Below, piece by piece: positions 50,577 to 61,897 of a stretch of 64,000 bases of DNA (the stretch's first letter is position 1; the number at the start of each line of letters is the position of its first letter). The position numbers and the translations under genes were made by a program. Source of the stretch: Blepharisma japonicum (lineage: Eukaryota; Ciliophora; Heterotrichea; Heterotrichida; Blepharismidae); NCBI GenBank assembly GCA_949751835.1, contig CATKHK010000025.1, positions 1 to 64,000 on the forward strand. The letters run 5' to 3'. Below the pieces are notes generated by a model that was not told the DNA's origin, did no database searches, and saw only the letters and a program-made list of their open reading frames with translations.

Positions 50577-51374
50577 ATGGATTTATTTGAAGTCCCTGGA
50601 GATGATTCTTTTTCTGCCATAAGAGAAAAAGGCCTTGAACTCATTAGACCATGCGGAGCCGGAAAAGAATCGCTTAGTTTGGCTATTGTGTACAGTCTTT
50701 TGGAATTGTGCATTCAAAGCCAGAGTAGCTATGCAAATGGGCTGCAATTTGTAGAATTGGAGTAAGTTTAATTTAGAATTTCCAAGTATAATGAACACAA
50801 AAGTCGGGAGTCATTGGTAGCTGGCCTGATATCAAAGATCAAACAAGGGTCTGCATCACTTCAGGACTTATGGGAGGAGCAGCCTGGCTCAGATTTCTTT
50901 ATAGAGCTTCAAGACTTCTCTAATTTTTTACTAAATCCAAGCACCCCTCCAGCAAAATTAGAAGTATCCTTGAACAGCCTTTCAAACTCTCTAAACATAG
51001 ATATCAGGATTCACCAAATAGATGGGAGAACTGAAAGATACTGTGAAAATTCTTATTGTTATCCCAAAATAATCAATCTTTTCGAAGAAGAAACAGAAGA
51101 TGGTGAGCTTTATTCAATTTTGTATCATAAAGCTTTTGAGGAAGCATTTCAGCTATCTGAGCCATTCGTCAGCTGCGACAAAAGCTTAAAAGAGACAGAA
51201 AGCGATTATATAGTGCATCTAAAAAATATCGCAGGAGACCTACTACAAAACTTGAGCCCAGCCCAGCTAAAAATTTTGCGCAATGTTGTAGGACAAGAAG
51301 CACAGAGGCTGCTGAACTCAAACTTCAGCTGGGGTTTCGAAGGAAAGCTTAATGAAATTCAACAGAAAAAATAA
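50577..51374 (+). CDS. OTU/otubain-like protein, probably not catalytic (one 15-nt intron)
   Basis: Two exons, 50577-50761 and 50777-51374, are joined across the 15-nt intron 50762-50776, giving about 260 aa. The spliced frame runs through ELEISKYNEH; unspliced, it hits TAA at once. The fold pattern recalls OTU peptidases of the otubain type: a first helix after a GLELIRPCGAGKES stretch where otubains have the DGNC box, a central helical part, and a late SLNIDIRIHQIDG strand followed by LYSILYH near the place of the catalytic His. The catalytic Cys and His are not clearly present. If the assignment is right it is a pseudo-deubiquitinase; the assignment itself is moderate at best. Confidence 0.5.
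50762..50776 (+). other. 15-nt spliceosomal intron
   Basis: GTAAGTTTAATTTAG has GT and AG ends and lies in phase 2. Removing it joins two open frames of the OTU-like gene without changing frame and removes two in-frame TAA stops. Length and sequence fit heterotrich mini-introns. Confidence 0.88.
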
Positions 51375-51412
51375 ATACCAGCTTAAATAGAGGGCCTATA
51401 AAATTAAGTAAA

Positions 51413-53227
51413 ATGAGATTTGTTAAGCAGCTTGAATACCATAAAATTCCTGAATGATCTTCTTATTACATAGACTATCGTTGCATAAAGGCTATGATAT
51501 ATGACTACCAGAAGCAAATTGCATGAGATGATTCTCATAATGCTTCAATCGAGGAAGACTTCACCGAAGCCCTCCAGTCGGTTCTGCAAAGCCAGTACCA
51601 AAAAATCAACCAGTTTTATAACATTAAGAAAGCCCAGTACAAAACTGAGCTGGAAACAGCCTTTTATAAGATTTATAGCATTCGGTCTGCCTCGACAATT
51701 ACAGAGAAAGAAGAAAAGAAGCTGCTGAGTATGGACGAAAAAGATGACGAGTCCAATATATCTGCCAGTCTTCAGCGAGCCTTCTCTGACGTCCACAAAC
51801 GGATTTGGTGGCTTGAAGTCTACTGTGAGGTGAATTATATTGCTTGTTTAAGAATTTTGGATAAACTTGACCATCCTTCAAGTTTTAAGGCTGAACTCGA
51901 GGCTCAAAGCTTCAGGAAATTTGAACGTGAACTTGGAGATCTGCGAAGGACTATGTACAAAAAAGTAGCCGAAGAAGTTATGAATAATAACTTGTATGCG
52001 AGCATCCAGCTAATTACAAGAGGAGCTAAATATTTCCGGATTTCTGATATTGCAAGGATTTTTCTTTGTTTAGGGATAAGCATTATGTGCCTTTCAATAA
52101 CAATGTGACTAATAGCCTTTTCTGAAAAATCTATGCTTTCAAGCAAAATATTTCCATCTTTTTCTATCTTTCGGCTTACTCTTGCAATTAATCTTGATAT
52201 TTTGGCCTTTGCGTGGGTTATATATATGCTAGAATCCCATTCACTTAATTGAGTCTATATATTTGACATTGACCCCACCAACCGAATCTCATATATCCAA
52301 ATCCTCAGAGTTGGTCTCTCCATTGCCACTTTGTGGTGTATTACGTTTTTATTGCAGATTTCTAACTATATGAGTGAAGGCATTCATCCAAATATATTTG
52401 CATTATTTGTGCTGACAATATACTTATTAATCTGAATTTGTCCTTTCCATATTTTATATAGGCGCGCAAGATATGCAATGCTTAGGTCTTTTGCTGAGTT
52501 TATGATAGCTCCTTTCGGGCCTGTGAAGTTTACCAATTATATGTTTGGTAGCTGGCTGACTTCAATGGTGATCCCAATAAAAGATATGTATTTAAGCGGC
52601 TGCTTTATATCAACTGATGCCTGGGAATTAAATGAGTACCCATCCTGCTCCAAGCATTACTTAATCCTTGCTCTTCTCCCTGCACTTCCTTTTATATGAA
52701 GACTTATGCAGGTCTGTAACAAAATTTATAGTGATCCTGTGCTAATTAAGAAGCAATACACCAATCTTATCCGTTATGGTCAAAGTTTATCATTAATTGT
52801 TATCAGCTATTTTGGACTCCACACCAGCACTCAGGCATATATATGGGTCTCAGTCTTCGTCATTTGCACAGTTTATACTATGATTCTTGACTACTGACAA
52901 GACTGGGGCCTCCTTCGAACTTCTAAAAATGGCTGCCTTTTGAGGGAAACACTGTATTTTAGGAAAAGTTTTTATTACTTTGCAATGATCAGCAACTTAT
53001 TTTTAAGGTTCTCGTGGAGTCTGACGCTGCTACCTGTCCAGATGTTTGAGAACAGATACTTAAATAATGAAGTTATGCTGCTGGTCCTTTGCTTATTAGA
53101 AATCTTTAGACGAACCATATGGACAGTTCTCAGAGTGGAAAGGGAGAGCTCAGAAAACACAGAAAAATATAGAAAAATCGACTACATCCCAAAGCCACTG
53201 CACAGTGGAGAATTTGTCAATAGTTAG
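51413..53227 (+). CDS. XPR1: SPX-EXS phosphate exporter (XPR1/PHO1 family)
   Basis: 604 aa with eleven or so TGA codons read as Trp, ending at TAG. The N-terminus is a classical SPX domain start (MRFVKQLEYHKIPEWSSYYI, DYRCIKAM) followed by the helical SPX body to about residue 190; this domain binds inositol pyrophosphates and senses phosphate state. From about residue 220 there are eight or so membrane segments. The EXS domain lies in the second half, with FRFSW-type LFLRFSWSLTLLP, EIFRRTIWTVLRVERE and a short tail. XPR1/PHO1 proteins export inorganic phosphate across the plasma membrane or Golgi. The gene converges on the TPR gene with only 20 bases between stops. Confidence 0.92.
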
Positions 53228-53247
53228 ATTTAAAATAATTTATCAAT

Positions 53248-56046
53248 TTATGCAGGCCCTTTCTCCTGCTCGACTAATTTGTTTAATCTTTCTTGCGCTA
53301 AAGCGAAATCATCTTTAAGCGCTAACGCCCTTTCGTAGTTTTCTTTTGCTAAATCGAAGTCTCCTTTATTTTCCAGCAGGACTCCAATATTATAATAAGT
53401 TTCTGGGTTATTTGCGTCATGGATTGCGCTTTCTTTGAAATGGAAAAGAGCTTTTTCAAGCTCGTTTTTATCATTATAAGCAGAGGCTAAGTTAAAATGG
53501 CACTCACCTGAGTCTGGATTTAGCTTAAGAGCTTCTTTATAAGCAGCAATGGCGTCGTCGAACAAGTTTTTCATATAGAGGGCATTTCCAAGGTTATAAT
53601 AAGCTGGCGCATTGTTGGGGTCTAGCTTTATTGCTTGTGTATAAGCTGTTACTGCTGAGGTGAAATCACCTTTTAGACAGAAGGCATTTCCAAGGTTATA
53701 AAAGGTTTCTGGCTTTGACGGGTTTAGTCTGATAGAAGTCTGATAGTGCGTTATGGCAGCGTCAATATCTTCTTTTAAGTAAAGCGCATTTCCAAGGTTG
53801 TAATGGATGTCAGAAAGAGAGTCATCCTGAAGAAGCGCCTTTTCGTAGAAGCCGATAGCTTCTTCTGGCTTACCAAGGTCATATAAAGCATTACCGAGGC
53901 CAATTAAAGCTTGGATTTCGTTAGGACTATACTTGAGGGCTTGTTGATGATACCTAGCAGAGCTCTTTGAATTTCCAGCCTCAAACAGCAAGTTGCCCAT
54001 AGACACCAAAGAAAGCACATATTTTGAATTTATCTGTAAAGATTCCTTAAGTAGCTCAGCTGCTCTTTCAAGCTCATTTTTTTCTAAAAACACAATCCCC
54101 AGCTGACAGAGTGCTTTATAATGCTGGGGGTCTTTTTCCAGCACTTTATTGTAATGATCTGCAGCTTCATCTAAATTGTCAGTTGTAGAGTGGATGATCT
54201 TTCCCAGGCTAAAATGAGCAGCTGCATTGTCAGGCTCTAGTTTTAGCGCGTGCTCGAAGTATTTTGTAGCTTTTGTGGTTTCACCCATATTTGCGAGTAA
54301 GGTTGCAAGGTGGATTGTTGCCCCAAAATGAGATTTGTCTAGGTTTAAACACTGCTTAAAGAGCTGTATTGACCTTTTGTAATCTTTTTGCTTCTCATAA
54401 ATCACTCCGAGGTAGAAATACGCATTAATATTGGCATATGGCAAAAGCAAAGCTGATTCATATTTCTGGATTGCTTCTGGGATTTTTCCTTGCTTTTCTA
54501 ATGCTCTTCCTAATGCGACTAAGGAATCAGGGTTTTCTTTATCAATTTTGGCTGCCTGCTCAAGAATTTCAATGGCTCTTTCGACATCTTTTCCTTCTTT
54601 GACGAGCACTTCTCCAAGCTTCGTCAGAATTTCTCCATTTTTAGGCTCCAGTTCATGTGCTTTTTCTAAATTTTCCAAGCCTTCTTCTCTATTCCCCTGC
54701 CTCACAAGTGACCATCCCAGTCTCAAATACCCCAAAGCATACTTAGAATCAAGTTTTACTGCAGTCCTATAATCTTCAGTAGCTTCATAAAATTTTTTCT
54801 GTTTTTCATAACATTTGCCTGCTTTAACTCAGATTTCTGGCAAGCTTGAGCTTGAGTGTTCACTTGCAATAACATAATGCTGCCGAGCTTTTTCGAAATC
54901 TTTATCGTCCTTGAAATAGACGTCTCCAAGCTTATCATAAATCACGTCTGGTCTGAACTGGGTGTCGATTTCTAGAATCCTTAATAAATGTCGCTTGGCT
55001 TGGGGAAAGTCTTTTCTCTCTAGAAGCAAAAGGGCAAGCTGCAAGTGGGCTCGAGGGTCTTCTTCTGACTCTTTGAGTCGCTTTTTGCACTGTTCTTCGT
55101 CTCACTCAAGGTAGTTGTTTTGGGCTTCTTTGAGCTCTTGCATTTCTTTGTGGATACGAGTCTGCTGTGCTTCTGTTTCTTTTCGCTTTAGTACTTGGAT
55201 TTTGTCGACGACTCCTTTGATTTCTGGGATGCTCTGCATGACGTTTTCGTATATTTTGAGGGCTGCTTCATAATTTCCGGTAAGCTCAAGGGTATTAGCA
55301 ATCCCTAGAGATGCAAAAGCATTTGTTGGCTCTAGATGTAGCGCTTTCTGGTAATGGTGGATAGCTTCTTCTGGCTGATCTTGTTCTGAAAGCTGAACTG
55401 CTACATTATAATGTGCTAAAGAGTACTCAGGGTCCAATTCTACTGCTTTTTTATAATGTTTCAGCGCCAAATCATTATCCCCTAGCTTTTTCAGACAAAT
55501 TCCAAGGTTATTATGTATTTTGGCATTATCTTCAATGGTTAAAGCCTGTTCAAACAGTTTTTTTGCCTCTTCACTTTTCCCTTGTCTGTCTAAAACAATT
55601 GCTTTATTCGTGATAGCTCTGGTGCTGGTTGGGTCCAGCTCCAGTGCATGTGTATAAGCTTCTAAGCTTTTCTCTGACTCTCCCAACTGGTCGTAGCAGA
55701 CCCCCAAATTATAGGTAGCCCCAGCATGATTTGGTTCATACTTCAATGTCTCTGAATAATATTTGGCAGCCTGCTTAAAAGAGTGCCGCTTAAAATAATA
55801 AGAGCCTAGGTTGAACAAGGTCAACGAGTCAGTTGGGTCCACGTCATAAGCCTTTTTGAGCAGTTGGTAAGATCGGGACGAATTCGGTTGCACCATTTGA
55901 ATTGCTCTTGAAAGGCCATTCAGTGCTAAAATGTGGTTTGGGCTCGCTTCGACAACTTTTTCAAATAGTTCAATGGCTTCAGAGTAGTTGCTGTTGTAAA
56001 GAGCGTCTTCACCTGCCTGGTACTCAGCCTCAATATCATGAGACAT
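53248..56046 (-). CDS. Large tetratricopeptide-repeat protein
   Basis: 932 aa from the ATG at 56046 to TAA at 53248, one frame with TGA as Trp (for example YLEWDEEQ at 55099 and PEIWVKAG at 54826). Nearly the whole protein is TPR units of 34 residues, about two dozen, many with the consensus A..YYNLGNALY and EAI..Y..AL.L.P. It has no catalytic domain, so it is a scaffold. The regular repeats resemble the TPR halves of O-GlcNAc transferase and of ciliary or APC scaffolds, but nothing singles one out. Its start is 52 bases from the stop of the next upstream minus-strand gene. Confidence 0.85.
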
Positions 56047-56098
56047 TTTAGGAAAATTATTACTGCAACGTTTAAAATCACATTTATTTTATAGTTAC

Positions 56099-57913
56099 CT
56101 AGACAAGCCACATAGAGTTGTCATCTACAATGGGTTTGTATACAAAATACGAGCTTGAATCCATGAAGCTGTCCTCAGTTAGCTCTCGAGCTGAGTATTT
56201 CTTGATTTTTGGCTTAAAAGTGCATTCGCTCATCTCAGCTGCTTCTTTTTCGACCCTTTCTCTCTTGATACGTTCTTCGATTTCTTGCTGCTTTCTTAGC
56301 TGGCGTTGGTAGATTGGCTCTCTATAGCTGTCACTTGAATAAGAAACGTTGAGGGAAGGCTTGAAAGAGTACTCAGTCTTTTCTTGTTGGGGTTTCCTAG
56401 TCATAAGTAATAAACTCTTCTCAGTAGGATTGAGCACCTTCATAAGCATTTCCATGGAGTCATAAAATTCTTCGTAGTTTAGTCTTTCGTCTAGTTTGGC
56501 TAGTTCGTCTAGTAAAGGAGTCAAAATTCTTCTTAAAATAGCAGGCAAATGAGACCGTTCAATGGTGTCTTTGTTAATATACCCATCATTTGGAGATAGC
56601 AAGTCAAACAGTTCTCTATATCTTTGGCCTTTCACCTTTGCAAGGATTTTTTCACTTGCAGCATTAGCAAGTTTTTTAGGTGACTCTTGTTTGAATTCTT
56701 GACTTGATGAGCGTTTTCCTGCTGAATATAGTCTTTCTCCAATATTTTTAGCACTGGACGATCTTTTAGAAGGAGGCCGTCCTATCCTAGGATGAAATAG
56801 TTGCTGGCCTGTCTCAGGGTCAATATTCTCTAAAATTTTAGACCTATTGATATAATCCTCAATGGATCTCCTAGAGTTTGATATCTTATCTCTAACTCTC
56901 GTAGTAAAAGATTTATTGACTTTTTGTGTTTTGCTTGTATCTGGAATGAATGGGCACTCTTCTCTAAGCCTATTCTGAATATAGTCACTATGCTTCTTTG
57001 CGATTATTTTTGCATTTTCATATAAAGCTACACATCGGTCAGGCGATTTTGGCCTTCTCTTCAGCTGAGCAAGAATAGTGCTTTTCTTGTCAATATTTGG
57101 CCTAAAGGTGCACATACTCATTTCCTCAGCCAATTTTTCGCCTCGTTTTCTCTCCAAGAACTCATTCCTTTCTTTGCCTTTTTCAAGCAAGTACACCTCA
57201 GGATTTTGGCTCCTATAAGAATTTCTTGAATTAATCCTTGGGTGGAAGGTGATATCTTTCATGGCTGCTTCTGTTTGGACGTGCTTAAGGTATTGGATTC
57301 TCTTTTCAGTGCGATCTTTTAAAAGCAGGCCTTTATAGTAAAGCTTTTCACCGTTATTTGAGTGGTCAGAGTTAAAGCCATATTTTCTTTGTTCCCGTGG
57401 TGCGCTAGCTGATCGCTTATCTTGAGGATTTGGCTTGGCGTAAGTTTTACCGGTCACATTTTCGAACTTTTGCTTTTCAAATGAGGTATTTGGCCTAGAT
57501 CGAGAGTTTAGGCCTGGTGTAGGAGTGGTTGACTTACTGTTTTGTGTGGAGTTCTTGAGGAAGGAATTATTTGATACTGGCCGCTTTTCATAACTCTCAT
57601 TTAAAATTGAAGTATTTCCTTGTCCTTCTTCTTTGTATATTATATCCAAATTTTGCTCGATTTGTTGTAATAGAGCTTGCTTTACGTCAGGACCCATCCC
57701 ATGCTTCCTGCAAAATTGGTCAGCTAGGACAGTTGGGCGATCGTTTTCTCTAACAATAAGTTCATCAGTGATGCCATCTCCAATTTCAATTGTCATGATC
57801 AAAATCTCTTGTCCAAGGTTTTCTGTTGAGTAATTGAGAGACTCCTCAGATATTTCGTTGGCAGCAGTTGAGGCCAAATATGAATTAAGGAAGCTTAAGT
57901 TTCGATTGTCCAT
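56099..57913 (-). CDS. Alveolate-type hypothetical protein with repeated TFxP motifs
   Basis: 604 aa from the ATG at 57913 to TAG. The N-terminal 30-100 residues form a small conserved-looking domain (MTIEIGDGITDELIVREND, then FCRKHGM and a helical stretch). The middle is basic and Ser/Asn-rich. Short motifs recur: ITFHPRIN, CTFRPNI, CPFIPDT, LFHPRIG, CTFKPKI. They are separated by charged helices with KRGEKLAEEM or RERVEKEAAEM just before. Proteins of this build are common in ciliates and other protists with cilia; a cytoskeletal or axonemal place is a guess. No enzyme motif is seen. Confidence 0.7.
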   Translation of the reverse strand: MDNRNLSFLNSYLASTAANEISEESLNYSTENLGQEILIMTIEIGDGITDELIVRENDRPTVLADQFCRKHGMGPDVKQALLQQIEQNLDIIYKEEGQGNTSILNESYEKRPVSNNSFLKNSTQNSKSTTPTPGLNSRSRPNTSFEKQKFENVTGKTYAKPNPQDKRSASAPREQRKYGFNSDHSNNGEKLYYKGLLLKDRTEKRIQYLKHVQTEAAMKDITFHPRINSRNSYRSQNPEVYLLEKGKERNEFLERKRGEKLAEEMSMCTFRPNIDKKSTILAQLKRRPKSPDRCVALYENAKIIAKKHSDYIQNRLREECPFIPDTSKTQKVNKSFTTRVRDKISNSRRSIEDYINRSKILENIDPETGQQLFHPRIGRPPSKRSSSAKNIGERLYSAGKRSSSQEFKQESPKKLANAASEKILAKVKGQRYRELFDLLSPNDGYINKDTIERSHLPAILRRILTPLLDELAKLDERLNYEEFYDSMEMLMKVLNPTEKSLLLMTRKPQQEKTEYSFKPSLNVSYSSDSYREPIYQRQLRKQQEIEERIKRERVEKEAAEMSECTFKPKIKKYSARELTEDSFMDSSSYFVYKPIVDDNSMWLV

Positions 57914-58044
57914 ATATGCTATTTAATTTCAGATATATGAAAGAAATTGACATTTATTGAACTCTGTTTCATAAATAATTATTCTAATATTAGCTATATT
58001 TAATAATTTAAAGCAATTAACAAGTATTTCAAGTTTAAAAAATT

Positions 58045-59133
58045 ATGATTCCAATTAGGAGAAATAGGTCAAATATAGAGAATTGCCGCAATTTTTTTGA
58101 AAAGTTGGATCAGAAGGTAAAAGAGATTTTAGAATTATCAAAAGAAGTTGATAATTTATTATATGAATACTCACCAACTTTAGGGATTCCTGAGGCAAAC
58201 TGCTTGCATGAGATTAAATTTCAACTTGAAAAAGAATTTTCTGAAATTGCTGATTTTAAAGAAGATAATGAATTCCAATTATTAGTTGAGTTGAATGATC
58301 TATTAAAAGCATCTTATGCAAATTATATCAATACTTGTATTGAATTTTATATGAAAATTAAAGATTTTATTAAGCAACTGAAATTTGATTCTCAATTTCT
58401 TTATTTTATAAAAAAAGGTCTGAAGTGAACTGAACTTTGAGTTTACGATATAGGAAAATCCATGAAATCAATTCGATTAATTGACACTCCAGAATCTTTA
58501 TCCAATAAAACTTGCACTGTGCAGCTTCCAAACAAAGAGCTATTTTGTATTGGAAACGGTCCTTCTTCAGGGATTTGCTGCATAATTGATCTTGAGACTT
58601 ATAAAGTTAAGAAATTTTTACCTTCTGGTCGATGTTCTGAATGCCTTGGAGGAGTTTATTATAAAGGATTTGTCTATATATTTGGAGGATGAGAAGCAAA
58701 ATTTAATTTAATTGAAAATAGATGATTAAAATCGCAGGAGCATTTAGAAGCATCTCCAGGGTGTTCTTGTGTACTTTTTAAAGAGTGCATATTGATTTGT
58801 GGCCCCTTTCATAATAAAGTGTATAAATATGACTTAGCTATTGAAAGCTATTCAGAACTGAATTCTCTAGACTTGTGCTGTATGACTCCGAAACTATTAT
58901 TCAGCGGTAATTCCAGGGTTTATCTTTATCAAGCTCCAGGAAAAATGTTTGAGAGTGATTATGGAAGTGAGTATGCTTGAAGTACGATACGTGTTTCCTA
59001 TATTCAATATAATGAAAGAGAATCCTGAAAAAAAGTGGGTAACTCAGTATTTATTAGTTTTCCCAATAATCAAATGATGCAATTCTTTAAGTTCGATTTA
59101 CTTAGAAAAAAATTTGATAAGCTTGAGGATTAA
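58045..59133 (+). CDS. Kelch-family paralog without B-box (first of a tandem pair)
   Basis: 362 aa with TGA as Trp, ATG 58045 to TAA 59131. The N-terminal 125 residues form a helical coiled coil (MIPIRRNRSNIENCRNFFEK and on). A short linker with Trp residues and then propeller blades follow: TCTVQLPNKELFCIGNG, GVYYKGFVYIFGGW, NLIENRWLKS, LLFSGNSRVYLYQ. The tail QFFKFDLLRKKFDKLED matches the family end. It lacks the zinc finger of the gene at 2379. Function is unknown. It is closely related to the next gene. Confidence 0.8.
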
Positions 59134-59369
59134 TTGTAATAGCCAAATCTTAGATTGTATCAGCTTTCAGATTAGCTTATATAAAAGCGATCCTTAAATA
59201 TAGCTTCAAGGTATATATATTTCACACTTCATTCGATTATTAGGAATTTGATTCTTTATAAAGAAATTAAATTAATGATCATTTTTATTAAAATTAAAGA
59301 TCATAAAATAATTCGAAGAAATTTTAAAGTTCTTGTGGTATTTAATAGATATAAATATTAATAGATTTT

Positions 59370-60494
59370 ATGAATCCAATAAAGAGAAAAAGGTCAAATA
59401 TTGAGAATTGCAACAATTTTCTTGATAAGCTAAATCATAAAGGAGAAGAGATTTCAGCATTGTCAAAAGAAGTTTTAAATTTATTATCTGAGTATTCGCT
59501 TACTTCTGGCATCTTTTTGAAAAACTCTCTAGAAGACCTTGAAAATCAATTAGAAAAAGAATTTTCTGAGATAACTAATTTAAAAGAAGCTAATGAGTTG
59601 AAACTATTGGCAGAACTAAATGACCAAGTAAAAGCTTCTTACATCAGCTATATCAACGATTGTGATGAACTATATATAAAAATCAGCAATTTTGTCCAAC
59701 AGCTGAAATTCGATTCTGTATATCTTTATTCTATAGGATGAGCTGAAAAATGAACCGAGCTATGAGTCTATGACATAGAAAAAGATAAAAGAGAAAATAA
59801 AGTAATCAATACTCCTGAACCTTTATCCAATGGAACTTGCATTGTGCAGCTTCCAAACTCAGAGCTGTTTTGCTATGGAAACGGATTGTTTTCAGGGATT
59901 TCTTGTATAATTGACCTTGAGAATTTTACAGTTAAGAAAATTTTACCTTATGGCAGTCCATCTTGATGCTGCGGAGGTGTCTATTATAAAAATTGCGTTT
60001 ATGTCTTTGGAGGATGGGATAAACAAAAGTATATGCTCTTTGCTGAAAAATTTGATTTAGCTGGAAATAGGTGGCTTAAATCACCGAAACCTCCAGAAGC
60101 ATCTTCTGGGTGCTCTTGCGTGCTTTTTCAAGAATGTATATATATTTGTGGATTCTTTCATAGTAAAGTGTATAAATATAATCTAGAAATTGAAAGTTAC
60201 TCGGAACTTGATTCTCCAGTCTTGTGTTTGAAGATGTCAAAGCTACTTTTCACTGGTAACTCTAGATTGTATCTGATACAAGAGCCTGGGATTGTGTTCG
60301 AAAGTGATTATGGAAGTGAGTATATTTGAAGTAAGATAGGCACTTTTAATTTAAAATGAAATTATAGTGCTTTCAGAAAAAAGGTTGATCAGTCAGTTTT
60401 TATTAGTTTCCTTAGCTATAATTGTATGAGCTGCTTTAAGTTTAATTTGGCCGGAAAAAATCTTGAAAAGCTGACTTCTAAGTTTGTAGAATAA
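59370..60494 (+). CDS. Kelch-family paralog without B-box (second of a tandem pair)
   Basis: 374 aa with TGA as Trp, ATG 59370 to TAA 60492. It starts MNPIKRKRSNIENCNNFLDK, parallel to its neighbour at 58045, with the same coiled coil, blades (CIVQLPNSELFCYGNG, YVFGGWDKQ, AEKFDLAGNRWLK, SCVLFQECIYICGF) and tail (CFKFNLAGKNLEKL). The two stand head to tail, 236 bases apart, and are the product of a local tandem duplication. Both remain intact, unlike the decayed copies on the left side of the window. Confidence 0.8.
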
Positions 60495-60732
60495 TCATAA
60501 TAATTTATTTTCTGAAGAAAATTTATTTGCAAAAATGATAATTTTAAATTTCTTTCCCCTATTAGTCGATCGTCATTTAATTTAATACCGCCCGAATCTC
60601 CTTATTTTATTATTATAAATTAATTTAACTTCTTTCTCAAAAAAAGTGGTTTTCTATTAAATAAACCCTACTGTTCATATTGAATTGTACATTTTGCATT
60701 TTTAACCAAAAATTAAATCTACAACCATCATT

Positions 60733-61299
60733 TTATGGCAAGGTATGTGAAATTTCATCTTCTAAATCTCTCCCAGAAAGAACCGCAACCTGATCTCCTT
60801 GCTCAGATTCTCCTCTTTGAATATCTGACTGCTCATTTGCACTTGGGACTGGAACCCGTTCTGCAGGCACAAAAGGATTAACTTTGCAAAGTGGGCATTT
60901 AGGTGAATCTCTTCTATGGAATCAGTCATCAATGCACTTTGCATGGAAAATGTGCTTGCAAGTAAGTTTTCTTATATGAATACCATCAATAAAACTATAT
61001 GATTTTTACTCTTCAAAGCAAATACAGCAAGTTCCTTGACCAACTTGCACCATTCCATTGGTAAAAGAAGTTCGGGGAAACCATCTCTCAAGCTCATCTT
61101 CAAAAATTGCGGAGTTTTCTGGCAGTACTGCATAGTTGGTAGCTCTCAAGTAATTTAGGAAATATTGATCGTAAATCTGTCTTTGCCTTTGAGCAGTTTT
61201 ATACATTTTTCTGAACAAAACCAGGCAGCATCCCATACAAAATAGAGATACAAGCACAAGGGCTGTTATTGTCAAGGCCTGCCCCATATCATCTGTCAT
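60733..61299 (-). CDS. RING-H2 membrane protein (E3 ubiquitin ligase type, one 15-nt intron)
   Basis: Exons complement(61010-61299) and complement(60733-60994); about 183 aa. An N-terminal membrane segment (ITALVLVSLFCMGCCLVLF) is followed by a helical linker. A RING-H2 finger comes next: CCICFEDF across the intron, LTCKHIFHAKCIDDWF, CPLC, i.e. C-x2-C...C-x-H-x2-H-x2-C...C-x2-C. The invariant Trp of CIDDW is encoded by TGA. The layout (one membrane helix, then RING-H2 near the C-terminus) matches ATL/RNF13-like membrane ubiquitin ligases that act on secretory or endosomal membranes. The substrate is unknown. Confidence 0.85.
60995..61009 (-). other. 15-nt spliceosomal intron
   Basis: On the minus strand it reads GTAAAAATCATATAG. 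It lies after the CCICFE codons of the RING finger, where the unspliced frame meets TAA. Its removal restores the conserved RING-H2 spacing. Confidence 0.9.
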
Positions 61300-61897
61300 T
61301 CTTTATTACTAATCACTTAAATTTTTTATTGATATTATTTTTTCTATAGCTCAGAATATATTTTAGAATAGATGGAGGATTTATATTTCCTATTTGGCGA
61401 ATTAAGTCCACCCTTCTTTGGGAAATAATTATTTATTGTTATTGAAAAAATAATGCAAAGCCATAAAGGACAATAATAGAAACCGTATTAACACTTTAAA
61501 CTATTTTTTTTAGACTTCAGTGAATTTTTTTATTTAATCATATTGACCTCAATGCTTAGAGACATTTTATTGCTATGGGATTAAAGCATATCAAAATTGA
61601 TTATAAATATATATGAAAAAATAAATAAAAATTGAAATATTCGTGATCATATTCTTATAATTAAATAGCAAGATTAATCTACAATAATTATAATTACATA
61701 ATTTTCTTGTATTATTGCAAAAGTTCTAATTTTCCTTTATTTAAATCAGTATCAGGCTCTAACAAATTCAGGAGAAAAATTAAATACACATATAAAAGAG
61801 CCAATACCTTTTCTATAAACCTCAAAAATCTTATACGAAATTTCTCGAACTTTGAAAATCTGGCTACATAGCTATTAAATTATTTTCTCTAAAGCAA
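61300..61897. other. AT-rich intergenic stretch between divergent genes
   Basis: About 600 bases between the starts of the RING-H2 gene (minus) and the membrane protein gene (plus). It should contain both promoters. I see no coding frame, RNA gene or repeat. Confidence 0.5.

Noticed and set aside
52475-53227. Several small membrane proteins in the XPR1 region
   Set aside because: All lie in one frame interrupted only by TGA and together form the EXS domain.
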